This document shows positions 1 through 8,486 of a stretch of 64,000 bases of DNA, piece after piece (position 1 is the first letter of the stretch; every line of letters begins with the position of its first letter). The position numbers and the translations under genes were made by a program. This DNA is from Nostoc sp. MG11 (GTDB lineage Bacteria; Cyanobacteriota; Cyanobacteriia; Cyanobacteriales; Nostocaceae). The stretch spans positions 1 to 64,000 of the forward strand of contig NZ_JACXXN010000026.1 in NCBI RefSeq assembly GCF_014904695.1, in the 5' to 3' direction. The notes beneath the pieces were generated by a model. The model ran no database searches. It saw only the letters and a list, made by a program, of their open reading frames with translations, and had not been told where the DNA came from.

Positions 1-63
1 AAAATTTACCCCTTGATGACCAAACCCCGGCATGAATTACGTAAACAATTGCAAACTGCTTAA
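1..63 (+). CDS. possible 3' tail of a gene entering from the left edge
   Basis: Frame 1 is open from the first base to a TAA at 61-63 and reads as a basic 20-residue tail ending RKQLQTA. It may be the last codons of a gene lying mostly outside the window. Twenty open codons can arise by chance, so this is weak. Nothing about function can be said. Confidence 0.25.
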   Translation, partial: KIYPLMTKPRHELRKQLQTA

Positions 64-96
64 TTGGTAAGCGTTTCCGCTTTTCTTAGTGCCATT

Positions 97-212
97 CATC
101 GCTTGACCCATGACTACTAGATTTTCCCACGGGCTGGCTTGACCCGCAGCGCCTGAATCAACGGAGTTAAGGCTGGTGGGGGCTGGCGACGGTTGAATGA
201 TAGCAGTAGCCG
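97..212 (-). pseudogene. LysR regulator 3'-end fragment (duplicate)
   Basis: This stretch closely matches the 3' end of the LysR pseudogene at 1612-1732, in the same orientation, and the match continues past the stop codon. On the minus strand it encodes a LysR C-terminus (PALTPLIQALRVKPAR), with a frame change between the YCYH-like part and this tail. No DNA-binding or effector domain remains. It is a dead segment, probably left by duplication or recombination around the SDR gene that lies between the two copies. Confidence 0.7.
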
Positions 213-333
213 TCATTAATGTCATCACACTTCATTGCTGCATATGTTTCATAACTCTATGCTGATTATGTTATCTAGTCAATAAATTCTATCTGATCTA
301 TCGTTGAGCTATGACTCACAAAAGGAGGTAAGC

Positions 334-1092
334 ATGATGATGCTTGAGAATAAAGTTGCCTTGGTCACGGGAGGCACATCCGGAATTGGCAGAGCAACGG
401 CAGTCGCCATGTGTGCGGCGGGTGCAAAAGTCGTGTTTTCCGGCAGACGCGAAGCCGAAGGTGAAGAGACGGCGGCACTGATTCGTGATACTGGGGCAGA
501 ATGCTTGTTTGTGCGCTCAGACATGTCGAGTGAAGCGGATATCCAAGCTCTGGTGGAGAAAACAGTCGCAGCCTACGGCAAACTCGATTGTGCGTTTAAC
601 AATGCTTGAATCGATCCTCCTGTCAAACCCCTGCACGAACAATCGATCGAGGAGTTTGACAAACTCATGGCAATCAATGTGCGAGGACTATTCTTGTGCA
701 TGAAGTATGAGATCCAACAGATGCTGAAGCAAGGCTCAGGTGTGATTGTGAATAACTCCTCAATGGGTGGGTTAATTGCGTTTCCAGGCGTATCTCCCTA
801 TATCGCTAGCAAACACGCAGTTATGGGACTGACGCGCTCTGCGGCGCTCGACTATGCCAAGCAAGGCATTCGGATCAATGCCATTAATCCTGGCTTGATT
901 GCGACTGAGATGATGGAGCGCCTCGCGGATGGGACGGGCAATACGGCGGATGGTTTCGCGTCTACGGTGCCAATGGGACGCATGGGTCAGGCGGCAGAAA
1001 TGGCTCCAGTGGTCGTGTTCCTGTGTTCTGATGCTGCCAGCTACATCACGGGACAACCTTTGGCAGTTGATGGGGGATTCACAGCGACCTGA
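334..1092 (+). pseudogene. SDR family oxidoreductase, one in-frame stop
   Basis: This is a classical short-chain dehydrogenase/reductase of about 250 residues. The N-terminus has the cofactor motif TGGTSGIG, followed by NNA of the NNAG motif, a catalytic serine in NNSSMGG, the YIASK (YxxxK) active site and a C-terminal VDGG. A single TGA at 607-609 replaces the expected glycine codon of NNAG; the same frame then continues without interruption to 1092. An AAAGGAGG ribosome site at 321-328 precedes ATG 334. A GGA-to-TGA change explains the break. Substrate unknown. Readthrough or a sequencing error is possible, but LysR and ADH neighbours are also broken, which favours real decay. Confidence 0.85.
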
Positions 1093-1143
1093 GCGAGTTG
1101 TCGATTACCAACACCCCTTGAGTTGAAGAGAATCAAAAAGCTC

Positions 1144-1518
1144 ATGTCTACTACACGGTTTCGCCGTATCCTCTGGTTGGGTGCGATCAGCATCGCCTGT
1201 GTCGTTGGATTGATGATCTACACCTGGCCTAGTGGCACAGGTGAGTATCAGCATACTCCAGACCAACGCTATCGCGCTGATGCTAAGGCACTGCAACGTC
1301 GCACACTTACAGGTAAGCAGATTCACTATCTAGAGTTTCAGGTAGAATCCACCGCCGATCAAACTGTAATTTGGCAAGCTACTTATTATCCTGCTACGAC
1401 TGATGAATGGATTGATTACGGCGATCGCAGCATCCAATTTATTCATTGGAATGACAGCAATACTGCCGTTTCGTTCACCTTACCCAATCAGCGCGTGTTG
1501 ACCGTTCCAGTTCCTTGA
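1144..1518 (+). CDS. hypothetical single-pass membrane protein
   Basis: A 124-residue protein starting at ATG 1144; a TTG start at 1123 is possible but less likely. Residues about 7-27 (RILWLGAISIACVVGLMIY) form one transmembrane segment or uncleaved signal anchor. The rest is a soluble domain rich in Tyr, Thr and Trp with no motif I recognise. It lies just downstream of the broken SDR gene on the same strand. Function unknown. Confidence 0.6.
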   Translation: MSTTRFRRILWLGAISIACVVGLMIYTWPSGTGEYQHTPDQRYRADAKALQRRTLTGKQIHYLEFQVESTADQTVIWQATYYPATTDEWIDYGDRSIQFIHWNDSNTAVSFTLPNQRVLTVPVP

Positions 1519-1629
1519 ATCGTATCTTTGTGATGCAAACATAGATTGTTTGCTCAGCCCAACTCCAGTGATGCGATCGCACTGCAAATTTAACCAGGAT
1601 GCCTCTGTCCCTCATCGCTTGACCCATGA

Positions 1630-2325
1630 CTACTGAGTTTTTCTACGGGCTGGCTTGACCCGCAGCGCTTGAATCAACGGCGTTAAGGCAGGCAGTGTCT
1701 GGCGGTGATTGGGGTGATAGAGGTAGTAGCCGGGAAAAGTGGGACACCACGCCTCCAGCACCCGGATCAGCCAACCCTCAGCAACCGCGTCAGCGATTTG
1801 ATCTTCATAGAGATAGGCAATCCCCTGTCCCGCCAAGACCGCCGCCAGAATCAGATCGGCATCATTGAAGACCAGCGATCCATCGACTCTAACTTGAAAT
1901 GATCGCCCCTCTTGCTTAAACTCCCAGGGTTAGAGCGCCCCAGAAGTCATAAATCGGTAGTTGATGCAGCGATGATTCGCCAAGTCTTGGGGAATGTTGG
2001 GTGCAGGGTAATCAGCGAAATAGGCAGGTGAACCCACAACTGCCGTTTGCAGATCCCGTCCGACTCGCACTGCAATCATGTCTTTAGCGACTTTTTCACC
2101 CAGTCGGATGCCCGCATCATAGCGGCTCTCCACAATATCGGTTAGCCCTTCGTCGATCATCACCTCAACGCGAATCTCTGGATACGCAGCCAAAAAACTG
2201 GGCAGCACCGGACAGAGAACAGAAGTTGCCGCGTGTCTTGGCATGGTAATCCGCAGAGTTCCAGCAGGTTTGTCACGTAACTCACTGAGAGCCGCTAGTT
2301 CCGTATTGATGTCTGCAAACGCCAG
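1630..2325 (-). pseudogene. LysR-type regulator, truncated and interrupted
   Basis: Reading the minus strand from 2325 gives the linker FADINTELAALSELRDKPAG and then a LysR effector domain (MPRHAATSVL, GIRLGEKVAKDMIAV, HRCINYRF, AGQGIAYLYED). A TAA at 1930-1932 lies in frame after MTSGAL, and the frame resumes with PWEFKQEGRSF to the stop at 1630. The N-terminal winged helix-turn-helix (about 90 residues) is absent: homology stops at 2325, where an alcohol dehydrogenase fragment begins on the other strand. A regulator without its DNA-binding domain cannot act normally, so this is a pseudogene. It would once have controlled the divergent ADH gene, as is usual for LysR genes. Confidence 0.85.
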
Positions 2326-3078
2326 TTAGAGCAATATTGTCTCGAAGGCGTGACTACCACCTATGACGGCATTGACAGACAGGATGGCAGCATCACACGC
2401 GGCGGTTACTCGAATCAATACATTGTAGATACGCACTTTGCCTATCACCTACCCACAGGTCTTGATCCAGCTAGTGTCGTACCTCTACTCTGTGCAGGTG
2501 TAACAACCTGGTCGCCACTACGTCAGTGGGATGTGACAGGTAAGACGATTGATATTGTCGGACTGGGGGGACTCGGACACATGGCAGTGAAATTTGCTCA
2601 TGCGTTGGGTGCTCAGGTGACGCTATTCAGTACATCTGAAGACAAGCTTGCCGATGCAAAAGCGCTGGGAGCCGACGCAGCAATTCTGTCTACCGACGAG
2701 GCACAAATGGCAGTTCAAGCCTCTCGCTTCGATTTCATCCTCGATACTGTTTCTGCTCATCATCCGCTTGATCCTTATCTGCGATCGCTCAAACTCGATG
2801 GCACACTCTGCTGTTTAGACATTCCCAAGGCACTAGATTTCAGCCCGTATTTACTCACGACGGGACGACGACAAATCGCTAGTTCAGGAGTAGGCGGAAC
2901 ACTGGAAACACAAGAGATGCTGGACTTTTGCAGTAAATACAAGATTGCAGCCGATGTCGAAGTGATCGCGGCAGCAGATATTAATCATGGGTTTGAACGA
3001 CTGGAGCGCAAAGAAGTGCGCTACCGACTGGTCATTGACATATCTACGCTGAATGCGCCCGCTAGAAACCCTGCTTGA
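2326..3078 (+). pseudogene. zinc-type alcohol dehydrogenase, 5' end deleted
   Basis: Homology begins at 2326 with LEQYCLEGVTTTYDG, normally about residue 100 of a 350-residue cinnamyl-alcohol-dehydrogenase-like MDR enzyme. The Rossmann motif GLGGLGHMAVKFA and the C-terminal part are intact to the stop at 3078. The missing N-terminus carries the first catalytic zinc ligands and most structural zinc cysteines, so the product cannot be an active zinc ADH. A GTG at 2350 could start translation of a 242-residue fragment. The 5' end abuts the 5'-truncated LysR gene on the opposite strand. Confidence 0.85.
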
Positions 3079-3162
3079 TTCGGAAGTCTGAAGCAATTTC
3101 AGCAGTTAGAGTCGGATCAATTAGATTCGCGACGAAACAATACAACAAGAAGAACTCTTTAA

Positions 3163-4170
3163 ATGCGACGTTGGATTTTGAAAGCTGGCGCAACCGATCT
3201 CGATGGACTGGTTCTGGAAAATGCGCCGATGCCGGAACCCAGAGCAGGCGAAGTGCGGATTCGCGTTCGTGCTGTGTCCTTAAATTACCGCGATCAACTC
3301 GTACTCAAGGGGCAATTTGCGAATCATTTACCTGCACGAAATCTGATTCCAATCTCAGATGGAACGGGTGAGATTGACGCGATTGGAGCAGGTGTAACTA
3401 TGTGGGCAGTCGGCGATCGCGTCACCGGATTACTGCTGAACTGGCAGCGAGGCGCACCAACAGAGCTTGGCTTTGGTCTCGGCTCCCTCAGTGAAGATGG
3501 AATGCTCGCTGAATATGTCGTGCTGCCCGGCGATCGCTTTGTGCGTGCACCTGCCAGCTTAGACGATGCCGAAGCCGCAACGCTTCCTTGCGCTGCATTA
3601 ACGGCTTGGAACGCTATTCACGGGGGCTATCCGATTGGCAAACAGAGCAAAGTTCTGGTGCTGGGAAGCGGTGGCGTATCGCTGTTTGCGATGCTGTTTG
3701 CCCGTGCAGCAGGCGCTCAGGTGATTGCGACATCGAGCCAGGATGCCAAGCTGAAGCGGTGGCTGGATGTTGGTGCCAGTGATGGGATCAACTACCGGGA
3801 CACCCCGGACTGGGGCAAAGCGGTGTTCGAGCGAACGGGCGGTGTCAACAAGGTCGTCGATACAGTTGGGACAGGTACGCTGAGTCAGTCATTAGCGGCA
3901 CTTACATATGGAGGTGAAGTGGCTCTGCTGGGGTTAATGTCCTTTGACGATCGTCCACTTGATTTTATAGCGCTGATGGGTAAGAGTGCATCTGTTCGAG
4001 GCGTTGCGGTAGGCAGTGCTGAACTGTATGACGCGATGGTGCAAGCGATCAACACGCACCAGATAAAGCCACCGATTGATCGCCGCTTCCGCTTTGAGGA
4101 GGCGAAGGCTGCCTATCAAGCCCAATCATCGCCAGACCTCTTCGGCAAAATCGTCATCGATCTGGTGTAA
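3163..4170 (+). CDS. zinc-independent MDR NAD(P)-dependent oxidoreductase
   Basis: A full-length 335-residue medium-chain dehydrogenase/reductase. The GroES-like N-terminal domain (about 1-125) lacks the catalytic zinc cysteine: the equivalent region reads VSLNYRDQLVLKG, as in quinone-oxidoreductase-like members. The Rossmann fold (about 150-290) has VLVLGSGGVSLFAMLFARA. The reaction would be NAD(P)H-dependent reduction of an aldehyde, enone or quinone; the substrate is not predictable. It starts at ATG 3163, 84 bases after the ADH remnant, in the same direction. Unlike its upstream neighbours it is uninterrupted. Confidence 0.85.
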   Translation: MRRWILKAGATDLDGLVLENAPMPEPRAGEVRIRVRAVSLNYRDQLVLKGQFANHLPARNLIPISDGTGEIDAIGAGVTMWAVGDRVTGLLLNWQRGAPTELGFGLGSLSEDGMLAEYVVLPGDRFVRAPASLDDAEAATLPCAALTAWNAIHGGYPIGKQSKVLVLGSGGVSLFAMLFARAAGAQVIATSSQDAKLKRWLDVGASDGINYRDTPDWGKAVFERTGGVNKVVDTVGTGTLSQSLAALTYGGEVALLGLMSFDDRPLDFIALMGKSASVRGVAVGSAELYDAMVQAINTHQIKPPIDRRFRFEEAKAAYQAQSSPDLFGKIVIDLV

Positions 4171-4341
4171 ACAGAAAGGAATAGTTTGTAGTTTTTCTGA
4201 ATTTCACTTTAACAGCATAAGATCATTGACATGAGATTCCTCAATATTGGCGGGTGAGAAATGTCAGTCAGAATAGTGCCTACTAAGATTTAGATGGTGC
4301 TATGAATCTCTTGTTGTGCGGACAACAATGATCGCCAACAG

Positions 4342-4868
4342 TTAAACCCGGCATGACACCGACGTGAAGGAGAGAAAGCATGTTCAATCACATTATGGTT
4401 GGGTCGAACGACATCGAGCGATCAAAGCGCTTCTATGACGCGGTGCTCGGAACGCTGGGGGCGGGCGAGCCGCTACGCAACAAGGCGGACACTGGCCACA
4501 CTCGGCTGTTCTACCGACACGACGGCGGCACCTTCTGGGTCAGTGAGCCAATTAACGACGAGCCAGCGACCTTTGCCAACGGCGGCACCATCGCCTTCAA
4601 ATGCAACTCGTCCGAGCAGGTACATAAATTCCACGACACAGCAGTTGCACACGGCGGCACCTCAATCGAAGACGCGCCGGGTCTACGCAACAGCAGCTTA
4701 GGGGCTGTGCACTTGGCATATGTGCGCGATCCCGACGGAAATAAGCTCTGCGCCATCCATCGCGTCAAGTGACCGAGTGCTCGTAGCTCACTAGGATCGG
4801 CCCTAGAGCGCCATGCTGCCCAACTATGCGTTCAAGCGGACGAGCTACGCCCGCCGTTAACTTAGGCG
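4342..4868 (+). mobile_element. putative integron-type gene cassette
   Basis: A 527-bp segment runs from inside a GTTAAAC core (4341-4347, fits GTTRRRY) to inside GTTCGGC (4868-4874). It holds one ORF that starts 38 bases from the left core and ends 45 bases before an attC-like site. This is the architecture of an integron gene cassette. The segment is visibly richer in G+C than the flank at 4171-4340. No integrase gene is present in the window, so if real it is a lone cassette inserted away from its integron. Confidence 0.6.
4380..4772 (+). CDS. VOC family (glyoxalase/bleomycin-resistance fold) protein
   Basis: A 130-residue single vicinal-oxygen-chelate module. It opens MFNHIMVGSNDIERSKRFYDAVL, typical of the first beta-alpha-beta unit, and closes with YVRDPDGNKLCAIH, the usual end of the second. 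It has a good ribosome site, AAGGAGAG, at 4367-4374. Family members are small lyases, isomerases, dioxygenases or drug-binding proteins that mostly use a divalent metal; the substrate here is unknown. Small VOC proteins are frequent cargo of integron cassettes, and an attC-like element follows directly, so horizontal acquisition is likely. Confidence 0.85.
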   Translation: MFNHIMVGSNDIERSKRFYDAVLGTLGAGEPLRNKADTGHTRLFYRHDGGTFWVSEPINDEPATFANGGTIAFKCNSSEQVHKFHDTAVAHGGTSIEDAPGLRNSSLGAVHLAYVRDPDGNKLCAIHRVK

Positions 4869-4874
4869 TTCGGC
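4818..4874 (+). other. attC-like recombination site
   Basis: A 57-bp imperfect palindrome. The left core is GCCCAAC (4818-4824, fits RYYYAAC) and the right core is GTTCGGC (4868-4874), pairing with one mismatch. Inside are GTTCAAGCGGACG and its partner CCGCCGTTAAC, which pair with extrahelical bases around a short central loop. Length, core boxes and the GTTCAAGC...TTAACTTAGGCGTT layout match classical 59-base elements. The right core departs from strict GTTRRRY at its fourth base, a base that comes from the downstream sequence after cassette insertion. Confidence 0.65.
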
Positions 4875-4945
4875 AGCTGCGCGCGGCTTTCCATTGCAAC
4901 ATTCAACTGTGTAAAACATGAATCTCGACCTCATTCACTTCCATC

Positions 4946-5653
4946 ATGCAAAACCAACAGTCACCCATCCTATTTGACCAAAAGGCTGCGGCTTCCTACG
5001 ACGAGAAAACCGCTCTTTGGGCGTCAGGGCGTGATGCGCTCTTTTCGTTAATGCGCCTGATTTTCGCCGAGCTTCCGGCTGAGGCACGGATTCTGTGTGT
5101 TGGTGTCGGCACCGGAACGGAAATGATTGCTCTGGCGCGAGCCTTTCCGCAGTGTCAATTCACGGCGATCGAGCCTGCGTCTGCGATGCTGGACATCTGC
5201 CGTCAAAAAGCCGAAGAAAATGGCATCACCTCGCGTTGCACCTTCCACGAAGGCTATCTCGACTCGCTGCCCGCTTCTGACCCGTTCGATGCGGCGACTT
5301 GCCTTTTGGTCTCTCAATTCTTGCAGGAAGCGGAAGAGCGGAGCCACTTTTTCGGTCAAATCGCGCAACGCCTTCGTCCAGGCGGCGTTTTGATCAGTTC
5401 CGATTTGGTTCTGGGCATGTCGCCTCCGGTTCATCAAAGCTTGTTTGAAGTTTGGCTGCGAATGCTCGGAGGCTCCGGCTGGAGTGAAGAAGACATCGAA
5501 AAGGTGCGCGCTGCCTGGCGTTTTCATATCGCGGCTTTAACCCCACCTGAAATCGAAGCAATTATCGCAGCGGGCGGCTTCAATACTCCGGTGTTGTTCT
5601 TCCAAACCCTTTTCATTCACGCTTGGTTTTCAAAGCGAACGGCGGCGGATTAG
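4946..5653 (+). CDS. class I SAM-dependent methyltransferase
   Basis: A 235-residue protein with the SAM-binding motif I ILCVGVGTGTEMIALA near residue 52, the acidic motif II end FTAIEPASAML, and DAATCLLVSQFLQE as motif IV. This is a Rossmann-like methyltransferase domain without recognisable substrate domain, so the acceptor is unknown. The G+C content is high like the preceding cassette, and it follows the attC-like site by about 70 bases. No second attC is visible after it, so I do not call it a cassette. There is no clear ribosome site before ATG 4946. Confidence 0.8.
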   Translation: MQNQQSPILFDQKAAASYDEKTALWASGRDALFSLMRLIFAELPAEARILCVGVGTGTEMIALARAFPQCQFTAIEPASAMLDICRQKAEENGITSRCTFHEGYLDSLPASDPFDAATCLLVSQFLQEAEERSHFFGQIAQRLRPGGVLISSDLVLGMSPPVHQSLFEVWLRMLGGSGWSEEDIEKVRAAWRFHIAALTPPEIEAIIAAGGFNTPVLFFQTLFIHAWFSKRTAAD

Positions 5654-5776
5654 AAGTCCCCAACAGCCGCCGAAGCGGGCGAGCTGAGTTGCTCACAACC
5701 TCATCTATACTCATCTATCTAATGCTAGCTACTACCTCAACCTCAAAAGAATGGATGCGGAGTCACAAAACCTGGA

Positions 5777-6448
5777 TTAATACGCTGGTGTCGGTGAGGC
5801 TAGGTGAGCTAATTTTTGAGTGAGATAAGATAACAGCATTTCGTTAATTTCCTGCTCAAGATGCCCATCTTGAAGTAGGTCTGAGCATTCGATTACCGCC
5901 GCATGAGTCAGCGCTTCAATTGATCGCTCGATGACAAACACAGTATAATCAAGCTTTTGCGGCTGGATGCGATAAGCCGGAGGCTTAACGGCTTCAGCCG
6001 TATCGCACTGCTTCGCTAAGTAACTTCGCAGTAAATCAGTCATGCGATTTTCCATCTCAGTTCCACTCAGTCTAGGCACTTGCTCGTGCAGAACTTTGTG
6101 CAGCGTCGGGTCGATCGCATGAGCGGCAATACTGGCTTTCACGATTTCAGGCAAGACAACTGCGATCGGCGCATCGAATAAATCCCTCAGCTTCGATTCG
6201 ATCACTTCCATCATGCTGCTGACATGGCGAGCGCGTAGGGCAGCAATCAGCGATGCTTTGTTGGGAAAGTACTGGTACAACGAACCAATGCTGATGCCAG
6301 CGCGTTCGGCAATGCGATTGGTACTCGCCTTGTCGTAGCCTTCTGCGGTCAAAATGTGAGCAGTTGCCGTCAATATTGCATCAACTGTGAACTTAGAACG
6401 GTCTTGCTGCGGCAGTTTACGAGGATTTGTCTGGGATTTTGAGGTCAT
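5777..6448 (-). CDS. TetR/AcrR family regulator
   Basis: A 223-residue repressor-type protein. Residues about 18-62 form the TetR helix-turn-helix (ILTATAHILTAEGYDKAST, then SIGSLYQYFPNKASLIAAL); the remainder is an all-helical ligand domain of the AefR-like type. It is divergent from the NmrA-type gene at 6533, with 84 bases between starts containing a palindrome (6480-6516) suited to a TetR dimer pair. It probably represses that gene and itself; the ligand is unknown. Confidence 0.85.
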   Translation of the reverse strand: MTSKSQTNPRKLPQQDRSKFTVDAILTATAHILTAEGYDKASTNRIAERAGISIGSLYQYFPNKASLIAALRARHVSSMMEVIESKLRDLFDAPIAVVLPEIVKASIAAHAIDPTLHKVLHEQVPRLSGTEMENRMTDLLRSYLAKQCDTAEAVKPPAYRIQPQKLDYTVFVIERSIEALTHAAVIECSDLLQDGHLEQEINEMLLSYLTQKLAHLASPTPAY

Positions 6449-6479
6449 AAAATTGCGGTTGGAAATGCGAGTTGTGAAT

Positions 6480-6516
6480 GTGAGCTAATACTCGTATTAT
6501 CTGAGTTATAGCTCAC
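6480..6516. promoter_or_regulatory. probable TetR operator palindrome
   Basis: Imperfect inverted repeat in the divergent intergenic region: the arms are GTGAGCTAATACTC and, on the other strand, GTGAGCTATAACTC, about a TATTAT-like centre. The outer eight bases are perfect. It ends 16 bases before ATG 6533, where a bound repressor would block transcription of the oxidoreductase gene. Confidence 0.6.
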
Positions 6517-6532
6517 ATTGAGGAACCAACCC

Positions 6533-7387
6533 ATGATTTTAGTCACTGGTGCAACCGGAAATAATGGTTCAGAAATCGTCAAAATGCTTGCCGCGCAAAA
6601 CATTCCCGTCCGAGCAATGGTTCGCAATCGTAATCGTACCGGAGCGATCGCACTTCCAAGCGTCGAAGTGGTAGAAGGAGACTTTGATCGCTCCGAAACG
6701 CTGCTGAGTGCCTTGAGCGGTGTAGACCGGGCGTTCCTGGTAACAAACTCATCGGAACACGCACAAGCACAACAACTCGCTTTTGTGGACGCTGCCAAGC
6801 AAAGTGGGGTCGCACACATCGTCAAGCTGTCGCAGTTTGCCGCCAATGCTGACTCCCCGGTGCGCTTTTTACGTTATCATGCAGCAGTCGAAGCAGCTAT
6901 CCAAGCGTCCGGGATGGCGTATACCTTTCTACGCCCTAACCTGTTTATGCAGGGCTTGTTAAATTTCAAATCGACGATTGTCACCCAAAATGCCTTTTAC
7001 GCCGCAATCGGCGATGCCAAGGTAAGCATGATTGATGTCCGCGACATTGCCGACGCTGCGATCGCTGCCCTGACGGGAACTGGGCATGAAGGGAAGATCT
7101 ACGACCTCACAGGTTCGCAAGCCCTGACACATACGGAAATGGCACACTATCTCTCTGATGCGATCGGTCGCAAAATTACCTTTGTCGATATTCCGCCTGA
7201 GACGATGCTAGAGACGTTATTGAGCGTTCATTTCCCTACTTGGCAAGCAGAGGGGTTGCTTGAGGACTATGCTCACTATCGGCGGGGTGAAGCGTCAGTG
7301 GTTGCTTCTGGTGTGCAGGATGCAACTGGGAAGGCACCGCGAAGTTTTGAGACATTCGCGCACGACTATGCCCCAATGTTTGGCTAG
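6533..7387 (+). CDS. NmrA/atypical SDR NAD(P)-binding protein
   Basis: A 284-residue atypical SDR. The N-terminus MILVTGATGNNGSEIVKML carries the GxxGxxG cofactor motif, and VRAMVRNRNR is the segment that usually selects NADP. There is no YxxxK active site in the classical position. Relatives include NmrA regulators and NAD(P)H:quinone reductases (QorB-type). ATG 6533 is chosen because GAGGAA precedes it at proper spacing; a TTG at 6518 would abut the operator. It is likely controlled by the divergent TetR gene. Confidence 0.85.
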   Translation: MILVTGATGNNGSEIVKMLAAQNIPVRAMVRNRNRTGAIALPSVEVVEGDFDRSETLLSALSGVDRAFLVTNSSEHAQAQQLAFVDAAKQSGVAHIVKLSQFAANADSPVRFLRYHAAVEAAIQASGMAYTFLRPNLFMQGLLNFKSTIVTQNAFYAAIGDAKVSMIDVRDIADAAIAALTGTGHEGKIYDLTGSQALTHTEMAHYLSDAIGRKITFVDIPPETMLETLLSVHFPTWQAEGLLEDYAHYRRGEASVVASGVQDATGKAPRSFETFAHDYAPMFG

Positions 7388-7437
7388 GTCTAGGTTTCTA
7401 TGTCGATGGCATGAGATTTTGGGTCATTGAGCAGGTT

Positions 7438-8355
7438 TTAATCGACCACATCAGTTCGCTTGAGGGCATCCACCAACTCTGTCATGAATTCAACAAAGAC
7501 ACGCACTTTAGCCGAAAGATAACGTTTTTGGGGATACAGCACGGCGATCGAGAGTCCAGCTTGAGTCGCGTAGGATTGCAGAATCGGTTGCAGGTCACCC
7601 TGTGCGATCGCGGTTGCAGCAATAAATTTAGGCAGTTGAACCACACCCGCGCCTTGAATCACTGCCTCTAAAATGACTTCTGAATTATCAAATCGGAGAT
7701 AACTATCCACAGCCAGGTCAATTGTTTTGCCATCTTGTTCAAACTTCCAGGTCGGTTCTTGTCGGCTTTGCGGATAGATAAAGTTGATACAGCGATGCTG
7801 CGATAGCTCTGTGGGCGTTGTAGGCACACCCTTCTGAGCGAGATACTGCGGTGAGGCACAGGTGATATAGCGTGCAGTTGCCAGGTGATGCATGATTAAA
7901 CTGCTATCGCTGCTCAGTCCAATTCGCACGGTTGCATCAATGCCTTCCTCAACTAGATCAATCAGGCGATCATTAAACGAAACATTCAGCTTAAGGTCAG
8001 GGTATTGCGCGGTAAATTGTAGTAGAGCCGGAGCAATATGCAGTTTGCCAAACGTAAAGCTGAGATCAAGCCGCAACGTTCCGATCGGCAGGGACTGCGA
8101 TTGTTTAACTTCGAGTTCCGCTTCTTCTAAATCGTTAAAAATTTGCTGAACCCGTTGATAAAACCGATCGCCTTCTTCGGTCAGCGTCAAACTGCGCGTC
8201 GTTCGCCCAAGCAAGCGCACCCCCAAGTCATCTTCTAAGCGCAATACGGCTCGACTCACGGCTGACGGAGCCATGCCCAACTGCCTTGCTGCCTCTGAAA
8301 AGCTGCCACACTGGGCGGAGCGTACAAAAATCATCAAGCTTTTGAGCTTGTCCAT
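7438..8355 (-). CDS. LysR-type transcriptional regulator
   Basis: An intact regulator of about 305 residues from ATG 8355 (MDKLKSLMIFVRSA), a standard LysR start; an upstream start at 8388 would add eleven residues. The winged HTH is SFSEAARQLGMAPSAVSRAVLRLEDDLGVRLLGRTTR (about 20-57 of the longer form, positions given in place of a full motif elsewhere). The effector domain includes HRCINFIYPQ. It is divergent from the NmrA-like gene at 8487. It is related in layout to the broken LysR at 1630-2325. The inducer is unknown. Confidence 0.88.
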   Translation of the reverse strand: MDKLKSLMIFVRSAQCGSFSEAARQLGMAPSAVSRAVLRLEDDLGVRLLGRTTRSLTLTEEGDRFYQRVQQIFNDLEEAELEVKQSQSLPIGTLRLDLSFTFGKLHIAPALLQFTAQYPDLKLNVSFNDRLIDLVEEGIDATVRIGLSSDSSLIMHHLATARYITCASPQYLAQKGVPTTPTELSQHRCINFIYPQSRQEPTWKFEQDGKTIDLAVDSYLRFDNSEVILEAVIQGAGVVQLPKFIAATAIAQGDLQPILQSYATQAGLSIAVLYPQKRYLSAKVRVFVEFMTELVDALKRTDVVD

Positions 8356-8486
8356 TGCTGCCACCGCATCTTTGAATTTTTTGCACAAGTGTTTTGAAGT
8401 TTAACTACTTTTTCTCTGCTTTTGCACAAGCTACTGTTAAGACAAGTTGAAATTTCAAACCCACATCCAATAGTGAGCAACCAGAT

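Noticed and set aside
5654-5720. A second attC site after the methyltransferase
   Set aside because: CCCCAAC and GTTGCTC are present but too close (about 37 bases), do not fit the core consensus and lack the paired inner boxes.
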